From Clostridiales bacterium (lineage in GTDB: Bacteria > Bacillota > Dehalobacteriia > UBA4068), in assembly GCA_009783495.1 (NCBI GenBank), contig WRDJ01000063.1:1-5681 (forward strand): a DNA stretch of 5,681 nt. Reading direction: 5' to 3'. Positions 5,670 through 5,681 of the stretch are shown here, piece by piece (positions within the stretch are counted from its first letter, which is position 1; each line of letters begins with the position of its first letter). The translations under genes were made by a program, and so were the position numbers. The notes under the pieces are model-generated. The model made no database searches. It was not told the origin of the DNA and saw nothing but the letters and a program-made list of their open reading frames with translations.

Positions 5670-5681
5670 CGTGTGTTTATA

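Noticed and set aside
5676..5681. TATAAA at the right edge as the -10 box of the TraB/GumN gene
   Set aside because: A start site 7 bases downstream would fall on the ribosome site, leaving no room for a normal leader, and the -35 would lie outside the window.
1..5681. A new defence, mobile or biosynthetic system
   Set aside because: The genes are recognisable housekeeping, amino-acid fermentation or envelope genes plus one small unknown. There are no direct repeats, integrase or transposase genes, clustered unknown genes or composition shifts that would suggest such a system.

Overview
The window looks like ordinary chromosome of an anaerobic Bacillota bacterium with a moderately high G+C content (Clostridia or Negativicutes; the sequence does not decide which). 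Four things point this way: strong purine-rich ribosome binding sites, intrinsic terminators with clean stems, a secreted LysM-CAP protein of the YkwD type, and an oxygen-sensitive ferredoxin-linked 2-oxoacid oxidoreductase. I see no mobile element, CRISPR array, rRNA or tRNA, and no codon or base composition break that suggests recent transfer.

Layout from left to right. Positions 730 to 1 (minus strand) hold the first 243 residues of a PLP-dependent cysteine desulfurase that runs off the left edge. A short intergenic region (731-832) carries what look like two overlapping divergent promoters, one for the desulfurase and one for the next gene. On the plus strand follow an unidentified small protein with four predicted membrane segments (833-1339), a strong terminator (1363-1398), a second hairpin (1420-1445), and a secreted LysM + CAP-domain protein (1499-2113) ending in another terminator (2149-2189). 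Next is the two-gene operon iorA-iorB (2295-4603) for indolepyruvate:ferredoxin oxidoreductase, with a 4-base overlap. A hairpin at 4622-4648, with its T-run on the minus strand, separates it from a convergent gene (5654-4677, minus) for a TraB/GumN-family lipoprotein.

The only genes here that clearly work together are iorA and iorB. They form one enzyme that oxidatively decarboxylates aryl pyruvates (the transamination products of aromatic amino acids) to aryl-acetyl-CoA, reducing ferredoxin. This fits an amino-acid-fermenting anaerobe. The desulfurase belongs to Fe-S cluster or tRNA thiolation sulfur supply. Iron-sulfur assembly is needed by IorA, but nothing in the layout links the two. 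The LysM-CAP protein and the TraB/GumN lipoprotein are both exported and probably act at the cell envelope.

I did not find a convincing undescribed system. The points most worth a second look are the interlocked divergent promoters, the hairpin in the leader of the LysM-CAP gene, the palindrome upstream of iorA, an Asp-to-Glu change in the probable thiamine-diphosphate motif of IorA, and the unidentified four-segment membrane protein.
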